A stretch of 64,000 bases of DNA from Galerina marginata (lineage: Eukaryota > Basidiomycota > Agaricomycetes > Agaricales > Galerinaceae), in assembly GCA_023014335.1 (NCBI GenBank), contig JAECYW010000003.1, positions 3,286,001 to 3,350,000 on the forward strand. The letters run 5' to 3'. Numbering within the stretch: position 1 is the first letter of the stretch; each line of letters opens with the position of its first letter. The notes under the pieces are model-generated. The model made no database searches and was not told the DNA's origin. It saw nothing but the letters and a program-made list of their open reading frames with translations. Shown here one piece after another: positions 57,346-64,000 of the stretch. A program made the translations under genes and the position numbers.

Positions 57346-58109
57346 ATGACTATCATCGGTCTTGATGACCGAGACCCTCACATTTCTTACTGGCCCGGTG
57401 GCTGGTTTACTGGAGGCACTATCGGCTCTGAGTATAATGCTACCACAACGGGGAGCGGTACATTGGGAGACGTAGCGTCACTCACGTTTACTGGTAAGAG
57501 TGTCCCGCTTTTCGAACGAAAAAGCAAGTATACTTCAACTTTGCTAATATACTCGAAGGAAAAACAATCAGCGTTTGGGGCTCGGTTGACTCGAGCGCGC
57601 TTGGAAGGCCGGCTCCTACCTCTGCGTACATCGTCGATAATCTGCCTGCGGTAACCTTCACACCCATTCTGCAGGCAGGAACCCAGTACCTTCAGATGTT
57701 CTTTCAGTCAGGCGAGCTTTCGGCTTTAACATCCCATACACTCGTCATTAAACATACGGGCGCCAACAACTCCTTCCTTTGGCTTGATTATATTCAAATT
57801 ACCCCTCCAGATTCCGTGGGTGCCGGGCTCTTTTCGGCCCCTACCCCGTCTTCGTTAACTTCGTCATTTCCACTGCCTTCATTTCCTACACACAGCGCTA
57901 TACCACCACCCGCTACGGGAAGCTGCACATCTGAACGGAACGACCTTCCCGTGGGCGTCATCGTCGGGGCAACCCTCGGCGGGCTTGTATTCCTGGCTAT
58001 TTTTGCTCTCATATTGGTGCTCTATATGAGGATGAAAAGAAAGCACCACTATGAACCTACAGGTGAGCGGTTTACACCGCCAAGTTGGCCTGGGCTGAAT
58101 TTTAGATAG
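57346..58109 (+). CDS. Sandwich-domain, single-TM protein, tail lost (copy 4)
   Basis: Exons 57346..57493 and 57559..58109 give about 232 aa. Ectodomain: LDDRDPHISYWPGGW, SLTFTG, ISVWGSVDSS, AYIVDNLPAVTF, SHTLVIKH, LWLDYIQITPPDSV. TM: VIVGATLGGLVFLAIFALIL. The donor of the last intron (GTGAGC at 58063) is present, but the third exon downstream is degenerate, so the frame reads on to a stop at 58107. The PPxY tail is therefore missing; remnants of exon 3 remain near 58230-58290. It may give a tailless form or be on the way to a pseudogene. Confidence 0.7.
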
Positions 58110-59242
58110 ATCCTATGCTCCTCGCAGGAAATCAGTCTGATGGTAAATAGGGCTAAGTCGGATGTCCAATGGAGCTGTGGTGTCGACGGGCTGCTTCCCC
58201 AATCTGACCTGCCGACATAATTTTAGATCATCTTCCATCATCGAAAGTATCCCGCATCAGCGCCTCAGTCTCCACGAATCAATGGAACAAGGCATTACTT
58301 ATTTGTATGATTTAAATATTGAAAAAAAAAAATTCTATCGCGTTAGTTTTCCGAGTACAAGCCCGATTTATTTAGAATATGCGTAGTGGATCAATCCATG
58401 CCCAACGACTTTGAAATACAGTAGAAACGCAACCTAGACCTACAATTCGCAAGAAATTTGCTTCTTGGTGTATTAACTTCCTTCCTTTCCTTCTTCCCTG
58501 CCCGGTTCGTGTGCAATCACATCAATTATCAAGTATCAAGCCCGCTTCACCCCCTTCCACCCCGCGCCTCCAATGCCCATGCCGGTACCAAAAGTCACAA
58601 ACGCTGCCGGTACGGGCACACCGGCGGTCGACTCGGAGCACCTTTTCAAAGGACTATTGTCCGGGGACTCAGTCCAGGCGCTTATCCTCAGTCAAGTCGG
58701 CGTTCGTGCGGGGCTCGCACGAAGTTTGGAAGGTGTTTCATTTGCTCCCATTTAAAATTTCCCAGGAGAATAGAATGTCATTGTACAATCTGTTGATCAT
58801 TGAATATATATATATATATACCATCAGCAAAAGTGCACATTTAGGATAATCGATGACAGTGAATATAAGGTAGCCGAAATTATGACAGCAGAATATCAGC
58901 GAGCTGCGACAAATGCAGGTAAGATATAAGGACTTCAAACTCACCCAGCCGAATATAATTGACGGTCAGAGATATGGTCGGGTTGCGAACAGCCTAGGAG
59001 AATTTTAAGAGATTAAAATTTGGCTATGACTCTCGCGAGGACCTCCTGAGCGCCTGGAATAAATTTAAGCTGATTACATATGACCTAGGATTGTTATCAA
59101 CAAAAACAAGGCCTATGAAATTGTGATGAGGTATTACAAGAGGCAGACTTTATTGCGGGTGAGATACAAATTAGGTGCGAGAATCAGTTGGTAATTAAAA
59201 GACTATTGAAATTACGACGAGACAATCTGGGAGGTTATATTC
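58110..59242. other. Intergenic duplicated flank, (TA)n run, inverted-repeat half
   Basis: 58170-58760 matches the 3' flank of copy 5 (63050-63500), including a MPMPVPKV..NAAG..GTP stretch at 58573 that equals the start of the gene at 63437 but stops after 60 codons. A TA microsatellite lies at 58805-58820. At 58822-58847 is a 26-bp sequence whose reverse complement, with one mismatch, is at 61793-61818. Confidence 0.6.
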
Positions 59243-60423
59243 TGGCATGCACTAAATGCCCTAATACTGTACGGAACCAAGAGTAGCCAGGTCTTCAACG
59301 AACTCCTGTCCTCCAGTCCCATCCTCAAATGTTCCCTCATCTTCCTCATGCTTGTCTTCGTCATCTTTGCCTTGCTCGTCGTCGTCTTCTGGGTCCTCGT
59401 AGCCGTAATCAAGGAGCTCGGATTCCGACAACGCTTCATCTTCAACTTCAGCACTTCGGTAATGTTGGCATCCTGTTCGTCCTCTTCTTGAGCCTCTGCG
59501 TACTGTTTCTGGCGATTATCCCGTAAATCAATGTCCATTGCGTGTCGGTTGTTCTTAAATATGTCGGTTGCAGCTCTTGTGGATGCATGGCCAATACCGC
59601 CGCCTCGAAATCGCATGACAATATCACGATCAACAAACCTGGGCAAAAATATGGGTAATTATTGGGAGTTTGGTGAACATAAGACTTACATATTGATGTA
59701 AAACCGGTCCTGATCTTTGTCGTCATCCAAAACTGACCGCGCAATGGATGGTCCCATCAAATGCCTTGTTTGCCTGAGTGAAAATCGCGGAATGAGGTGA
59801 AAAGCACATTAGTTGGGTCAATGATTCTCCTCCATCCACACATTTAAAATCATATTACCTGCCAGCTCATCCCGCAATGTTGGGCCAATTCACTGATGGA
59901 CCGTGGTCATAGTTTCGGTACAGTCTAGGTAAGTGAATCATGGACATAATCACGAATTGTAAAACTTACTCGTGCGATACCAATGCAGCCTCGTATCCTC
60001 TGGGTGTTCTTACACCTGCTCCAAGTGACAGCATCCGACTGGCTTGTGCCAGTCGGTCGGTGACCTTCTCCACCTTCCGGACTTACAAATCCGCAAACAA
60101 GTAAGGTCCGTCTTGAATCGACTCTCGAACCTGCAAACTCTTAACAGCTTGTAGGAGAAGCTGCTGCGCGGGTCCTCTCTAGGCCCACCTATGATATAAT
60201 TAATCACTATAAATTGTGAATAAATGAATCTGGAAGACTCACGCAGTATGCCGACGGAGCGGGCAACAATCTGGGCGGCAGTCTGAGCAGTGAGCAGTAG
60301 CAGAGTCGGGTTCGGTGGATAAGACAGGTACTCAGTAGACCAAGGTTTTGAGAAAACGTTTGCGTACCACGATAGGCGATGGAACGGGGCATTGTACCAT
60401 GAACTATTGCAGGAGCTGTGCAA
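59243..60423 (-). CDS. Unknown acidic-tailed protein (partial model)
   Basis: Coding-like exons on the minus strand can be followed: YANVFSKPWSTEYLSYPPNP and ARSVGILRES (near 60300); PRGYEAALVSHE (near 59990); RNYDHGPSVNWPNI (near 59900); SVLDDDKDQDRFYINM (near 59720); RFVDRDIVMRFRGGGIGH (near 59600); then an acidic C-terminus (DYGYEDPEDDDEQGKDDEDK) ending in a stop near 59245. Introns with GTAAG donors separate several of them. The DRDIVMRFRGGGIGH motif and acidic tail recall a family of Agaricomycete proteins of unknown function, some near transposons. One frame change near 59460 may be an intron or a lesion, and the start is not defined. Confidence 0.45.
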
Positions 60424-62207
60424 GGAGCCGTGTCAGTGCCGCTGCCGCAGTGTCGGAACAAAGAATTAAGTAGGGACATATCTAGAGCCATGTGGGTATA
60501 TATAAGAAAACAAAACCAAGAACAAAAAGGTAAAAGAACATACCGAGACTCGACGTAAATTACGTCGAGTCGGATTCAACAACTCTGTTGAGCGTTGAAC
60601 GTTACATTGTGGAAATGACGTCATGTGATGTTCCCAATTTAGGATCACTTCGCGCGACTTCATAACGTCGTCTCTTTCTTTCCTCAACCACCACCATCGC
60701 CACTGCTTCCCTCGTTCTAGCGCCTCCGGCGAACCTGTTTCTCCTGTATACAAGCATACTCATCACATCTCTTGTATGTTATCGTGCTGACTGGTGCCGT
60801 CTCACTGGTGCCAGATTGTTGTGAGTGCGTTGGTCCCAAATTTACGGCGATTACTGAGATTCACCGCCTGCATCGATTATAGCTCATATGGGAGTGTCAT
60901 TGGCTCAGGTAAGCTCACGCTTCCTTTGAGCACGCATATACTTACATAGAAGCAGCAGCTTACCATTTTATCCACCGGCTGCGTGCATATATGCAGTTTC
61001 ATGCACTCTCAACTTGACTTCTGAGGTCCAAAGGTATGTCCAGACGTGTAACCTATCGATTACCAGAAGCTTATTTGTTTTTATGGGTCGAATTTGTGAC
61101 CCGGTGGCAGGAATCGCTCCTCCATGCGCCCAGCCGGAAGCTAATGGCCAAAGTGAGTGAAGTCTTGGTTCTCATCTACTGCCGCCCCCGCTAAGATCTC
61201 GCCTGGGCAGTGTCTCAACTCTGATAATGTGTTCTTTCTTGGTGCTTGTACCCAGCTTCCAGCTCGCCAACTTTTACCTTCACCTCCAGTCCATCCGTTA
61301 CCGCACTGGCCTCAGCGTCCGAGAACACCATCGCGTCCGTCGTGTTCCGCCCCAACCGCGACTTTGCTGTGGTAGACGGCGTTCTTGCTTACCTCTATGC
61401 ATTACTCTTTTATTTCAGTCCTTCCTTTTAATCTACCATTCTGTTGTGATAAATAGAATCAATGCATGTCATCTTCGTGAATTTACAACGAGTTCCTAAG
61501 TTATTCACAAGAGGGCAATTATATGGCTTCATCCTGATGACCGAGAATCATAACTACATGTATGAGATTATATTCTCCCTAGGCATATATTCGCTTAAAC
61601 GTGACTAAATCCTTATATTGTCTGCAATTATCACAGTGCTCATAACCACTTATAACTTGCGCCAGGCTTATAATCTCCGTATTTATGACAAGGATTATAT
61701 TTTTTTAGTGCCGTTTATGCGAATACGCCGGGAGATCAGAATTACGGGGTTCATATTTATTTTATGAGATCATACCCACGTGTATCCACATATCCTAAGT
61801 GTGCACTTTTGCTGATGACACTCCAGACAGCGGGCACTGCCCTTCAAGTCGGCACTAAGCATAGCCTTATGTAACATTGCCTATGGCCACAAAATTTATT
61901 CACCACAGATTTACCTATGCATAGGAGTAATGTCGACTCAGTATTCAACTTCATTACCGGGCTCTGTTGAAATGTACAGACCTATTGCCCTGCCGAAAAG
62001 GGAACATACATTTCCAAATATAGATTGATCTGATCCATACGTTGACAACCACCAAAGTTCAGGCATGGCTTTTCACTTTGAACTTTGAAGATATTCCTGC
62101 GTCTCACGAGTTCAATCTGGAGTCGATTCTCATGGAGCCTCTATAAATTTTGATCCTATCGTGTGAGGCCTACTTCCTTTCACCCCTTTCAACCTTCCTC
62201 CATAGAA
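60424..62207. other. Intergenic, weak coding-like fragment at 61240-61431
   Basis: The frame ending at 61431 reads VTALASASENTIASVVFRPN and may be an exon, but nothing joins it. AT-rich sequence follows to 61840, where the duplicated promoter block of copy 5 begins. The inverted-repeat half at 61793-61818 pairs with 58822-58847. Confidence 0.45.
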
Positions 62208-63144
62208 ATGACTGTCGTCGGTCTTGATGACCGGGACCCTCACATCTCCTACTGGGGTGCTTGGTTTCCTGGAGGAGGTGACGGCTTTGAGTATAATGCT
62301 ACAACAACAGGAAGCAATACGATAGGGGACGTAGCATCACTCACATTTACTGGTACGAGTGTCCCATGTTTCTGAAACGAAAAACCCCGCATACTTTACT
62401 GACTTACCCTGAAGGTACAAAGGTCAGCCTATGGGGCACGGTTGACGCGGACATAAATGGAAGGCTGGCTCCTACCTCCGCATACATCCTTGATAATCTG
62501 CCTGCGGTAACGTTCGTACCCGCTCTGCAGCCAGAAACCCAGCACCTTCAGAACTTCTTTCAGGCAGAGGAACTTTCGCCCACATCCCACACCCTCATTA
62601 TTAAAAACATGGGCACCAGCAACAATTCATTCATTTGGCTCGATTATATTCAGATTACCCCTCCGGATTCCGTGGATGCTGTGCTCTTTTCAGCCCCTAT
62701 CTCGTCATCTTCACTGCCTTCAACTCCTACGCACAGCGCTATACCACCGCCCGTTACCGCCAGCAGCACCCCGAAATGGGACAACCTCCCAGTGGGCGTC
62801 ATCGTTGGGGCAACCCTCGGCGGCCTTGCATTCCTGGCGATTTTTGCTGTCGTATTGGTGCTTTATCTGAGGATGAAAAGCAAGTACCACAATAAGCTTA
62901 CAGGTGAGCGGCTTACCCGATTATCCAGAAGCTGTTCCCGACGTTTCTTTTAGTACCGTACCAACTATTCCAACATAGTCACGGCTCACAGTTTTCCTCG
63001 GTCGACTATGGCAGAGAGCCGCCTCAGCCGCCTCAATATCAGAGTTCCGCTATCCCAGTTTCCTACGCGAGAGAACATCTTCCATCATCCAAAGTATTTC
63101 CCCTCAGCGCCTCAGGCTCAACGGATCGATGGAACGAGGCATGA
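62208..63144 (+). CDS. Sandwich-domain, single-TM protein with PPxY tail (copy 5)
   Basis: Exons 62208..62352, 62415..62903, 62954..63144 give about 274 aa. Ectodomain: LDDRDPHISYWGAWF, YNATTTGSNTIGDVASLTFTG, VSLWGTVDAD, AYILDNLPAVTF, QNFFQAEELS, SHTLIIKN, IWLDYIQITPPDSV. TM: VIVGATLGGLAFLAIFAVVL. Here the last intron (50 bp) must be spliced, because reading through meets a stop. That fixes the three-exon model for the family. The tail has PPQPPQYQSS, again a PPxY. It is closest to copy 4, with which it shares both flanks. Confidence 0.82.
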
Positions 63145-63436
63145 CTTATTTGTATACTCTAAGTTAAATATTGAAAAAACAAGAATCTATCTCGTCAGTT
63201 TTCTGAGTACAAGCCCGATTTATTTAAAATATGCGAAAAGGACCAATCCATGCCCAACCCAGTGCACAACTGTGAAATACAGTACAGACGCAAGCTAGAC
63301 CTACAATTCACAAGAAATTTCCTTCTTGGTGTATTAATTTCCTTCCTTTCCTCCCTCGTCCGCTTTGTGTGTAACCACATCAATTATCAAGTATCAAGCC
63401 TGCTTCACCCCCTTCCACCCCGCGCCTCCAATCCCC

Positions 63437-64000
63437 ATGCCGGTACCGAAAGTCGCAAACGCTGCCGGTCCGGGAACACCCGGCGGTCCCTGCAGAAAGG
63501 GTCCCGACGCGCCTGCAGAGGTTGGAGGAGCTTGGAATGAAGAGCGGAAACCGGTGGTGGGCACGGATTGGATGGAGAGGAACTTGTTCGGTGCCAGGGT
63601 TGTCGCTGTTGAACTACAAGGGATTAGGATGACGTCGTTGAGGATGCAGAGACGGAGGGGAAGTACTTGGAATTCGAGACCAATATTATCCGCCCCGCTC
63701 ACATCCAGCAGCTTCACCAGCAGCTTGCCAATGCCGTTCAGTTTCTCCATGCCTTCTTTGCTCTTCGTCCACAACTGGATCTGATCGACCTTGCTCCGCA
63801 AATAACAACCGGTCCTCACATCACATCTCCCTCCCCCAACTCCTCGCCCACCAGCGCCATCGCAAACCAGCTACAGCAGCGGTCGAGCAGCGCAGGGTTG
63901 TTCTACATCGTCAGTACCCACTTGCCGCCGTTCGCGAATACGAGCTCGTATGAGACGATGCTACTGGCGTGGAAGGCATTGATGCAAACGCAGTCCGATG
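63437..64000 (+). CDS. 5' part of an unknown gene running off the window
   Basis: It starts MPVPKVANAAGPGTPGG and reads to VAVELQ near 63615. The frame then changes across a probable short intron (acceptor ATTAG near 63627) to VVEDAETEGKYLEFETNIIR and continues open to the window end (LFYIVSTHLPPFANTSS). The natural-looking helix-rich second exon supports coding. No domain recognised. A truncated copy of its first exon lies at 58573, so it sits in the duplicated block with the sandwich-TM genes. Confidence 0.45.

Noticed and set aside
1..64000. CRISPR array, bacterial operons, rRNA genes or phage modules
   Set aside because: No regularly spaced identical repeats, no rRNA core sequence and clear eukaryotic introns throughout.

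Overview
The window is nuclear DNA of a filamentous basidiomycete, most likely an Agaricomycete. Genes carry many 45-65 bp GT-AG introns, tRNA genes carry introns at position 37/38, and the protein families (F-box/LRR-like, Git3-like 7TM, RUS/DUF647, bZIP, NACHT NLR relic, sandwich-TM-PPxY proteins) are typical of that group. There is no bacterial operon structure.

Left part (1-27.8 kb). After an F-box gene the region is a three-level nest of transposons. A tyrosine-recombinase retrotransposon of the Ngaro/DIRS type (3720-27821) has split direct repeats in the order A1...B1-A2-B2 and gag, RT-RNase H and recombinase ORFs. Its recombinase ORF is split by a Ty3/gypsy LTR retrotransposon (7301-26270; 1270-bp LTRs that look identical; 4-bp target duplication). 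The gypsy gag-protease ORF is in turn split by an apparently intact hAT DNA transposon (15003-18884; 17-bp terminal inverted repeats; 8-bp target duplication; 15-exon transposase). Removing each insert with one target-site copy restores the reading frame of its host, so the order is Ngaro, then gypsy, then hAT. The gypsy element is unusual: very long gag-protease ORF, a T-rich leader open in the pol frame, and a third ORF after integrase. Its primer-binding site matches the 3' end of a tRNA-Lys(CUU) gene that lies in this same window (30615-30705).

Middle (27.8-38 kb). Relics of tRNA-Lys genes, one cut exactly at the Ngaro end, precede a nine-exon aldo/keto reductase, an intact intron-bearing tRNA-Lys, a six-exon RUS-family membrane protein and a Git3-like 7TM receptor gene. 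A poorly resolved stretch with a Cys-rich exon pair follows.

Right part (38-64 kb). About 2 kb containing an unknown 244-aa protein gene, a tRNA-Thr(AGU) gene and a sandwich-TM-PPxY protein gene occurs twice in inverted orientation (about 38230-40245 and 50118-52480). Between the copies are a bZIP transcription factor and a nine- or ten-exon disordered protein with only phase-1 introns. Beyond the right copy lie an NLR pseudogene and three further sandwich-TM genes with conserved TATA promoters in duplicated blocks. A minus-strand acidic-tailed unknown and a gene running off the window end complete the region.

Functionally this is housekeeping and signalling genes within a repeat-rich, lineage-specific region. 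The strongest new signals are the nested elements, the tRNA-Lys link, the gypsy accessory ORFs, and the inverted tRNA-Thr duplication with its expanding membrane-protein family. All exon borders were inferred by reading splice motifs and phases by eye.
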